64,000 nt of DNA from Marinobacter manganoxydans MnI7-9. Lineage in GTDB: Bacteria > Pseudomonadota > Gammaproteobacteria > Pseudomonadales > Oleiphilaceae. Below the pieces are notes generated by a model. That model did not search any database. It was not told where the DNA came from and saw nothing but the letters and a program-made list of their open reading frames with translations. Positions 38,795 through 47,456 of this stretch are shown here, piece after piece. Numbering within the stretch: the first letter of the stretch is position 1; the number at the start of each line of letters is the position of its first letter. The stretch spans positions 28,709-92,708 of the forward strand of contig NZ_AGTR01000009.1 in assembly GCF_000235625.1 (NCBI RefSeq). Reading direction: 5' to 3'. The translations under genes were made by a program, and so were the position numbers.

Positions 38795-39394
38795 GTGAGT
38801 TTCGAAATTCGCAAGATCGTCACTTTCCGAGAAACCACGTACATCGAGGCCGGAAAGGCAAGTGATAAACCCGTAACCATGGTTGGTGTGGCCGCCGTAG
38901 TCAGCAACCCATGGGCCGGCCGTGGATTCGTGGAGGATCTGTCACCTGAGATTCGCAACGGCTGCTCAGAGCTCGGCGAGCTAATCGTCAAGCATATTCT
39001 GGATGAGATCAGCGGCGACGATGTCGAAGCCTATGGAAAAGCCGCCGTAGTCGGTGCAGAGGGGGAGATCGAACACGCCTCTGCCATCATCCATACCCTG
39101 CGATTCGGCAACCATTTCCGGGAAGCAGTGGGCGCCAAGAGCTACCTGAGTTTCACCAACAAACGCGGCGCGCCGGGCACCTCAATTCAGATCCCGATGA
39201 TGCACAAGCACGACGAGGGCCTCCGTTCCCACTACATCACATTGGAGATGTGCATCGAGGACGCGCCGCGTGCCAATGAGATTGTGGTCGTTCTGGGTGC
39301 TGCGGACGGTGGTCGACTTCACCCGCGCATTGGCAACCGCTACCAGGACCTTAAAGAATTGGCCGAAGAAGCCGAGCAGGCCGCCCAACAGTGA
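38795..39394 (+). CDS. DUF1185 (amino-acid-synthesis family) protein
   Basis: A 199-residue protein of the DUF1185/AA_synth family, unknown in mechanism. Recognisable segments: EIRKIVTFRETTYIEAGKAS, VAAVVSNPWAGRGFVEDLSP, VGAEGEIEHASAIIHTLRFG and RSHYITLEMCIEDAPRANEI. It starts with GTG directly after GAGGAGGAA; the apparent upstream ATG would put the ribosome site inside the gene. First gene of the plus-strand catabolic operon. It might be the conserved hypothetical protein said to assist the trigonelline pathway, but that link is a guess. Confidence 0.82.
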   Translation: MSFEIRKIVTFRETTYIEAGKASDKPVTMVGVAAVVSNPWAGRGFVEDLSPEIRNGCSELGELIVKHILDEISGDDVEAYGKAAVVGAEGEIEHASAIIHTLRFGNHFREAVGAKSYLSFTNKRGAPGTSIQIPMMHKHDEGLRSHYITLEMCIEDAPRANEIVVVLGAADGGRLHPRIGNRYQDLKELAEEAEQAAQQ

Positions 39395-39411
39395 CCGGCC
39401 GGGGAGGACAA

Positions 39412-40242
39412 ATGCTGCTAACCCAAGCACGTACCAGCGCGTCGGGCACTCGTTACTGGCGCGCAGGCAGTGGCCAACCTGTGGTACTGATTCACGGAGT
39501 CGGTCTGGACGCCACCCTGTGGCAGGAACAGATGGAGGCGCTGGCACCTTATTACGATGTAATCGCCTACGACATGCTCGGCCACGGCGAGAGCCCGCTT
39601 CCCAAGGTGGACGCCACGCTCGAGGATTACGCCGATCAGCTGGTCACACTGCTCGACGAGCTCGACGTGCCGACAGCAACGGTCACTGGCTTTTCGATGG
39701 GCGGACTGGTGGCACGAGCATTTGCCCTTCTTTATCCCGATCGCCTTCAGGCGCTCGTTGTACTCTCAAGCGTCTTTAATCGAAACGACCAGGAGCGGGC
39801 AGGCGTGGGCCAACGGTTAGCCCAAACTCTTGAGCAAGGTCCGGCCGCGAATGTCGAGGGGGCCCTCGAGCGCTGGTTCAGCCCGGCGTTCCGTCAGGCT
39901 CATCCAGACCGTATCGACGCGGTCCGTCGTCGGGTCACCAGCAACGATCCGGACGGCTATTATCGCAGTTACGCCTTGTTTGGAACTCAGGACCGATTCG
40001 GCTCCGACAAGCTAGGTGCGATCCGGGTCCCGGTACTGGTTGCTACGGGCGAGCTGGATCCCGGATCCACGCCCGACATGGCACACAAACTGGCCGGGCA
40101 ACTACCCAACGCCCGCGTACATATTCTGGAAGGACAGCGGCACATGGCACCGGTTGAAGCGGCGGATCAGGTCAACGACCTCCTGCTGGACTTTCTCGCC
40201 AAAGTGCACCGGCCTTCCCTGCAAAAGGAGAGTCTCGAATGA
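39412..40242 (+). CDS. Alpha/beta hydrolase of the catabolic operon
   Basis: A 276-residue alpha/beta hydrolase with the 3-oxoadipate enol-lactonase look: PVVLIHGVGLDATLWQEQME, YDMLGHGESPLP, nucleophile Ser in TGFSMGGLVARAFALL, acid near VATGELDPGSTPD and His in LEGQRHMAPVEA. GGGGAGGAC precedes the ATG. It overlaps the aldehyde dehydrogenase by 4 bp (ATGA). In the trigonelline scheme this would be the TgnD-like hydrolase that splits the N-methylformamido-methylene succinate; assignment by context. Confidence 0.85.
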   Translation: MLLTQARTSASGTRYWRAGSGQPVVLIHGVGLDATLWQEQMEALAPYYDVIAYDMLGHGESPLPKVDATLEDYADQLVTLLDELDVPTATVTGFSMGGLVARAFALLYPDRLQALVVLSSVFNRNDQERAGVGQRLAQTLEQGPAANVEGALERWFSPAFRQAHPDRIDAVRRRVTSNDPDGYYRSYALFGTQDRFGSDKLGAIRVPVLVATGELDPGSTPDMAHKLAGQLPNARVHILEGQRHMAPVEAADQVNDLLLDFLAKVHRPSLQKESLE

Positions 40243-41717
40243 GTCTGGATACGCTGACGATGTTCATTGATGGTGAGTGGCGGGGCGCACGCTCGGGAGC
40301 CACATTCGAAAGCTACAACCCGGCGACGGGTGACGCTTGGTGCCAGGTTCCCAACGCCGACGAAGCCGACGTTGAGGACGCGGTCCAGGCGGCGCACCGG
40401 GCGTTCGAGAGTCTGGAGTGGTCTGGCCTGACCGCCACCGCCCGGGGCAAGCTGTTGTATCGCTTGGGTCAATTGATCTCAGAGAACGCCGAAACACTGG
40501 CGCAGCTGGAAAGCCGTGACAACGGCAAGTTGATCCGCGAGACCCGGGGCCAAGTGGGGTACCTGCCAGAGTTCTTCTATTACAACGCTGGCCTGGCCGA
40601 CAAGGTGGTGGGCGAAACCCTGCCGCTGGACAAACCAGACCTGTTCGGAGCGACCATGCGAGTGCCGCTGGGCGTGGTGGCCGCAATCATTCCCTGGAAC
40701 AGCCCGCTATACCTTACCGCCATCAAACTGGCCCCGGCATTGGCGGCAGGCAACACCATTGTCATCAAGCCTTCCGAACACGCCTCCGCCAGCCTTATCG
40801 AGCTGATGCGACTGGTGGAGATGGCAGGTTTCCCGAAAGGTGTGGTGAACCTGGTTACGGGCTTCGGTCCGTCTACCGGAGCAGCCCTGACGGCTCACCC
40901 CAAAGTGCGCAAAATTGCTTTTACCGGTGGTTCCGGCGCTGCTCGCCACGTGGTCCGCAATAGTGCGGAAAATTTCGCCAAACTGTCCCTCGAGTTGGGC
41001 GGAAAATCACCCAACATTTTATTTGAGGACGCCGACCTGGATAGCGCACTCAATGGTGTCGTGGCAGGCATCTTCGCCGCCTCCGGACAAAGCTGCGTGG
41101 CCGGTTCTCGACTGCTGGTACAACGCACCATCCTCAACGAGGTTTTGGATCGCTTGCGCGACCGCGCCGCGACCATCCGCATTGGCAATCCCGCCGATGC
41201 AGACACGGAAATGGGCCCCATTGCCACCGAGGCCCAATTGAATCAAATCGACCAAATGGTGACCCAAGCGCGAAGAGATGGGGCCGAGGTACTGTGCGGC
41301 GGCAAGCGTCTGGAGGATCGAGACGGCTGGTACTACCCGCCAACGATCCTGGCCTGTCATTCCCACCAGATACCCATCGTTCAGGAAGAGGTCTTTGGCC
41401 CGGTTGTGGCGGTGATCCCATTCGATGACGAGGCCGAGGCCCTGCGCCTGGCCAATGACACCGAATACGGTCTGGCGGCCGGCATCTGGACCCGCGACGT
41501 AGCACGCGCCCATCGGCTGGCTCGCGATGTACGTTCCGGCATCCTTTGGGTCAACACTTACCGTGCGGTTTCGGCGATGGCACCGATCGGCGGATTTGGC
41601 GCGAGTGGCTACGGCCGCGAATGTGGCATCGACGCGGTACGCGATTACACCGACCTAAAAACCCTGTGGATCAATTTGTCCTCAGATCCAATGCCCGACC
41701 CTTTCATCATGCGTTAA
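40239..41717 (+). CDS. Aldehyde dehydrogenase of the catabolic operon
   Basis: A 492-residue aldehyde dehydrogenase with GVVAAIIPWNSPLYLTAIKL, IAFTGGSGAARHVVRNSA, catalytic Glu in LELGGKSPNILFED, Cys in ASGQSCVAGSRLLVQ, and PIGGFGASGYGRECG. It differs from the GabD-type enzyme at 34259, so the cluster has two distinct aldehyde oxidations, as in the trigonelline (TgnC then TgnE) and pyridine pathways. Overlaps the hydrolase stop by 4 bp. Confidence 0.87.
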   Translation: MSLDTLTMFIDGEWRGARSGATFESYNPATGDAWCQVPNADEADVEDAVQAAHRAFESLEWSGLTATARGKLLYRLGQLISENAETLAQLESRDNGKLIRETRGQVGYLPEFFYYNAGLADKVVGETLPLDKPDLFGATMRVPLGVVAAIIPWNSPLYLTAIKLAPALAAGNTIVIKPSEHASASLIELMRLVEMAGFPKGVVNLVTGFGPSTGAALTAHPKVRKIAFTGGSGAARHVVRNSAENFAKLSLELGGKSPNILFEDADLDSALNGVVAGIFAASGQSCVAGSRLLVQRTILNEVLDRLRDRAATIRIGNPADADTEMGPIATEAQLNQIDQMVTQARRDGAEVLCGGKRLEDRDGWYYPPTILACHSHQIPIVQEEVFGPVVAVIPFDDEAEALRLANDTEYGLAAGIWTRDVARAHRLARDVRSGILWVNTYRAVSAMAPIGGFGASGYGRECGIDAVRDYTDLKTLWINLSSDPMPDPFIMR

Positions 41718-41731
41718 TACGGGAGAGTGCG

Positions 41732-42238
41732 ATGATCGACACACAAGATTACAAACAAGTTCTCGGTGCCTTTCCAACTGGCGTCACGGTGGTCACTGCC
41801 CTCGACGAGGAAGGCTGCCTGGTTGGCTTCACCGCAAGTGCGTTTTCTGCGGTGTCCATGGATCCTCCGCTGGTGCTAATCTGCCCTAGCCTTAACTCGG
41901 ATTCGTATCCCGTCATCAAGCGAAACGGGCGCTTTGCAATTCATATTCTGGGGCATGACCAACAAGCTATCGCCTACCGCTTTGCCGGCAAGGGTAAAAA
42001 TAAAGGTGAAGGCATTGACTGGCGTTGTTCTGAGCTGCAGAACGCCCTGATTTGCGGCGCTGCCGCCTATCTGGAATGCCGCGTTTGGGAAGACTACCCG
42101 GGCGGTGACCACGCGATCTTGGTGGGTGAGGTGGAGAAACTGTGGTGCGGCGGCGATCAGGTCGATCCGTTGCTCTATTGCCGCGGAAAGATGGACCAAT
42201 TGCCGGAAAATCTGCGCGCGCTCGCCCGCGCCTCCTAA
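41732..42238 (+). CDS. Flavin reductase (two-component monooxygenase partner)
   Basis: A 168-residue flavin reductase of the HpaC/RutF type: KQVLGAFPTGVTVVTALDEE, GFTASAFSAVSMDPPLVLIC, RFAIHILGHDQQAIAYRFAG, ECRVWEDYPGGDHAILVGEV. It would supply reduced FMN to the LLM monooxygenase at 35803, which lies in the divergent operon under the same operator. AGAG lies upstream of the ATG; 14 bp from the previous stop. Confidence 0.88.
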   Translation: MIDTQDYKQVLGAFPTGVTVVTALDEEGCLVGFTASAFSAVSMDPPLVLICPSLNSDSYPVIKRNGRFAIHILGHDQQAIAYRFAGKGKNKGEGIDWRCSELQNALICGAAAYLECRVWEDYPGGDHAILVGEVEKLWCGGDQVDPLLYCRGKMDQLPENLRALARAS

Positions 42239-42262
42239 CCTCAATGTGAAGAGGATAATCAT

Positions 42263-42643
42263 ATGTCAGACGAACGATTTGAACGCGGTCTGGACAAGCG
42301 CCGCAAAGTTCTGGGTAACGAGCACGTCGAACGTTCCATGAAAAATGCCGACGACTTCTCTCACCCCCTACAAGAACTGGTGACTGAATACTGCTGGGGC
42401 AACGTGTGGCAACGCGACGGTCTCAGCGACCGGGACCGCAGCGTGATAAACTTGGCCATGCTCACAGCCCTGAACCGTCCGCACGAACTGCGCCTGCATG
42501 TCCGGGGTGCCATCAACAATGGTATGCGCGTTGAAGAAATCCGAGAAGTGCTGATGCAGACGGCTATCTACTGCGGGATTCCGGCCGCCATTGATGCTTT
42601 CCGTCAAGCCCGCGAGGTCCTCGTCGAAATGGGCGAAATCTAG
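42263..42643 (+). CDS. Carboxymuconolactone-decarboxylase-family protein
   Basis: A 126-residue CMD/AhpD-like protein: RRKVLGNEHVERSMKNADDF, EYCWGNVWQRDGLSDRDRSV, NLAMLTALNRPHELRLHVRG and EEIREVLMQTAIYCGIPAAI, which match 4-carboxymuconolactone decarboxylase (PcaC) closely. There is no protocatechuate pathway here, so it probably acts on, or isomerises/decarboxylates, an intermediate of the local pathway, possibly the step releasing CO2. 24 bp after the reductase. Confidence 0.85.
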   Translation: MSDERFERGLDKRRKVLGNEHVERSMKNADDFSHPLQELVTEYCWGNVWQRDGLSDRDRSVINLAMLTALNRPHELRLHVRGAINNGMRVEEIREVLMQTAIYCGIPAAIDAFRQAREVLVEMGEI

Positions 42644-42668
42644 TCACAGCCTGGAGCCAGGAGAAGAA

Positions 42669-43409
42669 ATGCAACGGACCCCATTAGATGACAGCCTTAA
42701 GGTCTCACGTAACCAACCAACGCTGCGGGAGATGGTGCTCGATAAGCTTCGTCAAGCCATTATGAGCTTCCAGCTTCTGCCTGGTGACCGCTTGGTAGAA
42801 CGAGACCTCTGCAAACGTCTCGGCGTCAGCAGAACATCCGTGCGTGAAGCCCTTCGTCATTTGGAGGCGGAAGGTCTCGTAGAAAGCGAGGGCGGCCGCG
42901 GGCCACGCGTTGCTGTCATTACACTCGAAGACGCACGGGATATATATGAACTGCGCTGCGTTCTAGAGAGCATGGTGGTCCAGCTATTCACTCAGAAGGC
43001 CACGGACAAACAGATGGCAGATTTCGATCATGCGTGGGAGATTCTAAAAGCGACTCTCCGAAGCGGAGATACCGTAGCCATCGTTAATGCCGTCAGTGAC
43101 TTCTATGGCGTTCTCTATGAAGGTGCGGGCAATCGAGTTGCGGGCCAGTTTCTTAGCCTGTTACAAGCCCGAGTAAACTACCTACGAGCCACCTCTGTTT
43201 CTCAGAAGGAGCGCTATCTCGACAGTTTTCAGGAAATGACAAAAATCGTCGAGGCGATTAAAGCCAGAAACGCTGAAGCAGCCCATGAAGCCTGTGTCGA
43301 GCACATTAAGGCCGCCGCCAACGTTGCCTTGGCAGCGCTGGCTGAAAAGCAGGGCGAATCGGTTGAGCCTATCTCACCGCCCGTCAGTGTGGCGAGAAGC
43401 CTCCAGTGA
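42669..43409 (+). CDS. GntR-family (FCD) transcriptional regulator
   Basis: A 246-residue regulator: N-terminal winged helix (REMVLDKLRQAIMSFQLLPG, DRLVERDLCKRLGVSRTSVR, EALRHLEAEGLVESEGG) and C-terminal all-helical FCD ligand domain (DIYELRCVLESMVVQLFT, AHEACVEHIKAAANVALA). The ATG at 42669 follows AGGAGAAG. Being inside the operon whose promoters share a GGTATACC palindrome, it is the best candidate repressor for all three sites. Confidence 0.9.
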   Translation: MQRTPLDDSLKVSRNQPTLREMVLDKLRQAIMSFQLLPGDRLVERDLCKRLGVSRTSVREALRHLEAEGLVESEGGRGPRVAVITLEDARDIYELRCVLESMVVQLFTQKATDKQMADFDHAWEILKATLRSGDTVAIVNAVSDFYGVLYEGAGNRVAGQFLSLLQARVNYLRATSVSQKERYLDSFQEMTKIVEAIKARNAEAAHEACVEHIKAAANVALAALAEKQGESVEPISPPVSVARSLQ

Positions 43410-43418
43410 GGTTAAATC

Positions 43419-43976
43419 ATGCCAAAATACTGCACCAATTGCGGTAACTCACCGCTCACAAGGGGCATCCCGGACGGCGACACCCACGCACGAGATTACT
43501 GCAGTGCCTGCGGTTGTGTTGTCTATGACAACCCTAAGGTAATTGCTGGCGCCATCATTGAACAAGATGGGCGGCTGCTCCTTTGCCAGCGGGGTATACC
43601 ACCACGCGTGGGTACCTGGACTCTCCCAGCGGGATTCATGGAACACGGTGAAAGTGTCGAGGAAGCGGCTCGCCGGGAGGTTTGGGAGGAGACCGGAATG
43701 GACACCGAGGTCACCACTCCGTATTCGATTTTCAGCGTACCCCCGACCAACGAGCTTTATATTATCTACCGGGCTAGAATGCTCGCTTGGAACGGAACGT
43801 CCGGCCATGAAACACAAGCGGTGGATTGGTTTCTACCAGAAGACATTCCCTGGGAGCTGATTTTCTACCCAGCAATTCGCCAGATTCTCGAACGGTATAT
43901 TGCAGAGCGGACCAAGGGTTCCTATGGCATTTACACCGGGAGCATGGAATATGGGAACATTCACTTCATGCGGTAA
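43419..43976 (+). CDS. Zinc-ribbon NUDIX hydrolase
   Basis: A 185-residue protein: an N-terminal zinc ribbon (KYCTNCGNSPLTRGIP and DYCSACGCVVYDN, four Cys) and a NUDIX domain with the box GESVEEAARREVWEETGM. Related proteins hydrolyse NADH or FAD-type dinucleotides; here it may cleave FAD to FMN or recycle a dinucleotide for the flavin-dependent step. It follows gntR by 9 bp and ends at a hairpin facing the riboflavin gene. Confidence 0.83.
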   Translation: MPKYCTNCGNSPLTRGIPDGDTHARDYCSACGCVVYDNPKVIAGAIIEQDGRLLLCQRGIPPRVGTWTLPAGFMEHGESVEEAARREVWEETGMDTEVTTPYSIFSVPPTNELYIIYRARMLAWNGTSGHETQAVDWFLPEDIPWELIFYPAIRQILERYIAERTKGSYGIYTGSMEYGNIHFMR

Positions 43977-43989
43977 ACGTCAAGAAAAT

Positions 43990-44013
43990 CGGAGGCAACA
44001 CCGGTTGCCTCCG
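43990..44013. terminator. Bidirectional terminator-like hairpin
   Basis: A perfect 10-bp stem CGGAGGCAAC / GTTGCCTCCG with a four-base loop sits between the convergent NUDIX and riboflavin genes. There is no long T run on either side, but the place and stability suggest it ends both transcripts. Confidence 0.65.
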
Positions 44014-44018
44014 GCCCG

Positions 44019-45113
44019 TTAAGGCTGAAGCGTTTCTACAACTTCAAGATTAAAACCAGCCAGCCCTTTGTAATTCAAGGGCGGGCCCATCACCCGTAAT
44101 TTTTTCATACCCAAATCGGCGAGAATCTGCGACCCGGTTCCGACACTGGAGTAACGTCGGGACGACACATCGGGTGGCGGCGTGTCCTGTTGAGTTGCCC
44201 GGGAAAGCAGGCTCTGGGGTGATTCGTGGCTGGCCAGAATGATTACGGTGCCACGCCCTGCCTCAGCAACCTTTTCCAGCGCCGACCACAAGGACCAGGC
44301 GCGGGGGCCCTGATAATCCGCCCCGACAAGATCTCGCAATGGGTCGACCGAATGAACCCGAACTAAAGTTGGTTCGCTACTCCTGACATCCCCCATCGTC
44401 AAGGCGAGGTGAGCATCGCCTGATATCAGATCCTCATAGGTGTGCAGCACGAATTCACCATGCGCGGTAGACAGTGGCTGTTGCCCGGTATGCTCCACCG
44501 TCTTCTCCGTCTCTAGACGGTATTGGATGAGGTCTGCGATCGTACCGATCTTGATTCCATGTTGACGAGCAAACTCCTCCAGCTCGGGACGTCGCGCCAT
44601 GGTGCCGTCATCGTTCATGACCTCAACAATTACCGCCGCCGGCTCAAGCCCCGCCAGGCCAGTAAGATCGCATCCCGCCTCAGTGTGACCTGCGCGGCTA
44701 AGCACCCCACCTGCGCGGGCTCGGAGCGGAAACACGTGTCCCGGCTGGACCAGATCCCGGGCGTGGGCATTCGGCGCGACAGCCGCGAGAATTGTAGTGG
44801 CCCGATCTGCTGCTGAAATACCAGTGGTGACCCCCTCCCTCGCCTCAATGGACACCGTAAATGCTGTGGTGAAACTGGAGCCGTTATTTACGGCCATCGG
44901 CGCCAGCTCGAGTTGGTTGCATCGTTCGGCAGTAAGAGTAAGGCAGATCAGACCTCGCGCGTGCTTGGCCATAAAATTGATTGCCTCGGGTGTCACGTGC
45001 TGTGCAGCTAGCACAAGATCACCCTCATTCTCCCTATCCTCGTCGTCCAGCAATAAGACCATGCGGCCATTTCGAATGTCTTCGATAAGGCTCTGGGTTG
45101 AGTCAAAGTTCAT
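44019..45113 (-). CDS. ribB: RibBX-type 3,4-dihydroxy-2-butanone-4-phosphate synthase
   Basis: A 364-residue protein. The first ~200 residues are a full DHBP synthase ([60 protein letters not shown]). The C-terminal part aligns with GTP cyclohydrolase II by position ([50 protein letters not shown]) but lacks the Cys zinc ligands and the GRGIGL motif, so only RibB activity is expected. It makes a riboflavin precursor and is controlled by the local GGTATACC operator in place of an FMN riboswitch. Confidence 0.88.
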   Translation of the reverse strand: MNFDSTQSLIEDIRNGRMVLLLDDEDRENEGDLVLAAQHVTPEAINFMAKHARGLICLTLTAERCNQLELAPMAVNNGSSFTTAFTVSIEAREGVTTGISAADRATTILAAVAPNAHARDLVQPGHVFPLRARAGGVLSRAGHTEAGCDLTGLAGLEPAAVIVEVMNDDGTMARRPELEEFARQHGIKIGTIADLIQYRLETEKTVEHTGQQPLSTAHGEFVLHTYEDLISGDAHLALTMGDVRSSEPTLVRVHSVDPLRDLVGADYQGPRAWSLWSALEKVAEAGRGTVIILASHESPQSLLSRATQQDTPPPDVSSRRYSSVGTGSQILADLGMKKLRVMGPPLNYKGLAGFNLEVVETLQP

Positions 45114-45158
45114 ATAGTCACCGCTCTATTCGAATGATCGCCATCGCAGGCGCCCATA

Positions 45159-45175
45159 TTTTGGTATACCATAAT
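45159..45175. promoter_or_regulatory. GntR-type operator, copy 3 (ribB/DUF1330 divergent promoter)
   Basis: TTTTGGTATACCATAAT, identical to copy 1 over 17 bases, lies in the 90-bp region between the ribB-type gene and the DUF1330 gene, 46 bp from the former and 29 bp from the latter. It ties flavin supply to the catabolic regulon. Confidence 0.82.
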
Positions 45176-45203
45176 ACAAAAATAAAGGCGGAACGAGGAA
45201 TAG

Positions 45204-45503
45204 ATGGTGGCTAAGGGCTTTTGGATTGCTAACGTGACAATAACGAAACACGATGATTACGCAAATTATCAGAAACTTGCGCCACGAGCGTTTGAAAAAT
45301 TTGGCGCCCGTTTTCTAGCCCGAGGCGGAGCTAACCAAGCTTTAGAGGGGCGGGTTACCCCACAACGCACGGTTGTTATTGAGTTTCCTAGCTATCAATC
45401 CGCTTTCGATTGTTACCATTCTGAGGAGTACGGCAGAGCAAGGGAGGCGCGCCAAGACGCATCAATTGTCGACATCGTAATCGTTGAGGGGCTCGGGTTC
45501 TAA
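45204..45503 (+). CDS. DUF1330-family small protein
   Basis: A 99-residue ferredoxin-like-fold protein of the DUF1330 group: KGFWIANVTITKHDDYANYQ, FLARGGANQALEGRVTPQRT, VVIEFPSYQSAFDCYHSEEY. Such proteins often accompany catabolic oxygenase clusters, possibly binding an unstable intermediate. An ACGAGGA site precedes the ATG. It shares the operator region with the ribB-type gene. Confidence 0.83.
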   Translation: MVAKGFWIANVTITKHDDYANYQKLAPRAFEKFGARFLARGGANQALEGRVTPQRTVVIEFPSYQSAFDCYHSEEYGRAREARQDASIVDIVIVEGLGF

Positions 45504-45849
45504 CCCGTTTCCACTGACGGCTGTAAGACGGCGCTGGGCTTACCCCGAAACACATAACAAACCCCGAGTCCAAAAGGGAGCCCATTTCATCGGCGCTGAT
45601 CGCTCAACCTGAATGTCGGTTATTGTTTAGCTGAGCCCGGAGTGTGCCCTTGGTCGCAAAGCGAACATTCAGAAATGTGACTTGCACCCGCACATAGCGA
45701 CTCAAAAATGGCGTTCACCCGATAGTCAGGTGCAATCGGTCAACTTATCCCGGAGAGCATTTTAAAGTTCTATTCCCCCGTATCGAGGGCAATAACCCCG
45801 TTAGATGCAGAAGGGCAAAGTTGTTTAAACCTCACCCTTCTTTCAACAA
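45504..45849. other. Gene-free boundary region with dispersed repeat
   Basis: 346 bp between DUF1330 and amt. It contains copy 3 of the 21-bp motif (45652-45672), whose last eight bases ACATTCAG are matched by an inverted CTGAATGT at 45609-45616. No gene or clear terminator is seen. Confidence 0.5.
45652..45672 (+). repeat. Dispersed 21-bp intergenic motif, copy 3
   Basis: Identical to the copy at 15206. It lies in the gap between the catabolic regulon and the ammonium transporter. Confidence 0.75.
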
Positions 45850-47202
45850 TCAACTACTGATCGGATTGCCAGAAGCAGCCAAATGGCCTTGGGCATTTTG
45901 TGCAGAAGCCTTGACAGCTTTCCCGCTAGAAGGCGAGCCAAGATCCGATAATGACGTCACCATAAACTCCGGATAGGCAGCCATGCCACACTCGAAGACA
46001 TCCATCCCGGAATGCTCCTCTTCATCACTGACGCGCAGACCGATCGTCTTCTTGATCACATAAAGCACGATGAAGCTTGCTAGGAACATCCAGGCAAACG
46101 TTACAACGGTACCGATCAGCTGTCCGGTAAAGGTGGCGGCAGGATTCGTGAACAGCACGGCAAAAATACCCCAGATACCCGCAGCCCCGTGCACTGATAT
46201 GGCGCCCACAGGGTCATCCAGCCTCAAGCGATCCAGCAGCAGAACCGAGAACACCACAACCGCACCGCCCACTGCGCCGATCAGAGTCGCTGCACCAGCC
46301 GATGGCAGGAGCGGTTCCGCTGTGATGGCCACCAGGCCCGCCAGCGCACCGTTGATGGTCATTGTCAGATCGGTCTTTCCAAAACGCAGACGGGCAATCA
46401 GTGCTGCTACAATCATCCCGCCAGCGGCTGCGGCATTTGTATTTACAAATACTTTCGCCACCGCGTTCGCCTCTTCTACGTTCGCGATTTTCAGTTCAGA
46501 CCCACCATTAAAGCCAAACCACCCCATCCAAAGGATGAACATTCCTAGAGTCGCCATCGGCAGGTTCGCACCTGGAATCGCATACACTTCACCATTTGGG
46601 CCGAACTTTCCCTTCCGCGGGCCAACGAGAATAACGGCCGCCAGAGCAGCGGATGCACCGGCCATATGGACCACCACAGAGCCGGCAAAATCCTGGAAGC
46701 CCAGCTGATCAAGGAAACCGCCACCCCATTTCCAGTAACCTTCAACCGGGTAGATAACAGATACCATAACAACGGCAAATACCAGGAACGGCCAGAGTCG
46801 CATGCGCTCGGCAACCGCGCCCGAAACGATCGACATAGTGGCAGCTGCGAACACAACCTGGAACATGAAGTCAGACATGCTTGAATAGTAGGGGGCACCC
46901 TCACCACCGGCGACCACATCGTCCGTTGCGTTATCGGGGCCTAGCAGGAAATCCAGTCCGGGGATTACGGAATTCACGGGATCACCCGGATACATGATGT
47001 TATACCCGACAACCAGATAGGCCACACAGGCCACGCCATAGAGCAGCGCATTCTTGTTGAGTATCTCAACCGTGTTTTTGCCCCTGACAAGCCCGGCTTC
47101 CAGCATGGCAAATCCAGCTGCCATCCACATAACCAGTGCCGCACATACCAGGAAATAGAAGGTATCGAGTGCATACCCGAGTTCCAGCCCTAAAGTTTCC
47201 AT
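45850..47202 (-). CDS. amt: Ammonium/methylammonium transporter Amt
   Basis: A 450-residue Amt channel with eleven helices: FLVCAALVMWMAAGFAMLEA, GLVRGKNTVEILNKNALLYG, DFAGSVVVHMAGASAALAAV, WMGWFGFNGGSELKIANVEE and VHGAAGIWGIFAVLF (with the conserved pore His). A cytoplasmic tail follows. It may take up ammonium or methylammonium, fitting the methylamine pathway next to it. The start at 47202 is chosen because the family begins here and a sigma-54-like promoter lies upstream. Confidence 0.92.
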   Translation of the reverse strand: METLGLELGYALDTFYFLVCAALVMWMAAGFAMLEAGLVRGKNTVEILNKNALLYGVACVAYLVVGYNIMYPGDPVNSVIPGLDFLLGPDNATDDVVAGGEGAPYYSSMSDFMFQVVFAAATMSIVSGAVAERMRLWPFLVFAVVMVSVIYPVEGYWKWGGGFLDQLGFQDFAGSVVVHMAGASAALAAVILVGPRKGKFGPNGEVYAIPGANLPMATLGMFILWMGWFGFNGGSELKIANVEEANAVAKVFVNTNAAAAGGMIVAALIARLRFGKTDLTMTINGALAGLVAITAEPLLPSAGAATLIGAVGGAVVVFSVLLLDRLRLDDPVGAISVHGAAGIWGIFAVLFTNPAATFTGQLIGTVVTFAWMFLASFIVLYVIKKTIGLRVSDEEEHSGMDVFECGMAAYPEFMVTSLSDLGSPSSGKAVKASAQNAQGHLAASGNPISS

Positions 47203-47293
47203 GATTAATCTCTCTGTCGCTTTGGTCTCAATTGTTGGCTCCACGCAAGGTGAACCCTCACACCTAAAGGAATATTTATTTCCCACAGAGAAA

Positions 47294-47310
47294 AAGCAAA
47301 ATGCGGGCCT
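47294..47310 (-). promoter_or_regulatory. Candidate sigma-54 promoter of amt
   Basis: On the minus strand the sequence AGGCCCGCATTTTGCT has the GG and GC doublets separated by ten bases and matches the TGGCACG-N4-TTGCT pattern. It is about 95 bp upstream of the amt start. NtrC-dependent control of amt is common; no NtrC site was identified. Confidence 0.55.
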
Positions 47311-47406
47311 AATTTATAGTCCCTTGTTTTTATTGAAATATATAGAAACTTTGGATATCGGGCGCACTATGGCAGTGCATGCGCGGCCTTTCGTAGTGCC
47401 AGATGC

Positions 47407-47435
47407 GCAAAAACCCGGCAATACCGGGTTTTTGC
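47407..47435 (-). terminator. Rho-independent terminator after folD
   Basis: A perfect 12-bp stem GCAAAAACCCGG / CCGGGTTTTTGC with a five-base loop, placed 22 bp after the folD stop in the direction of transcription. The arm itself provides the T run. It closes the methylamine operon. Confidence 0.9.
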
Positions 47436-47456
47436 GGGCACGCTGGATATGACGGA

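Noticed and set aside
45114-45203. FMN riboswitch before the ribB-type gene
   Set aside because: The leader is under 90 bp and has none of the conserved RFN-element helices; only the GGTATACC operator is present.
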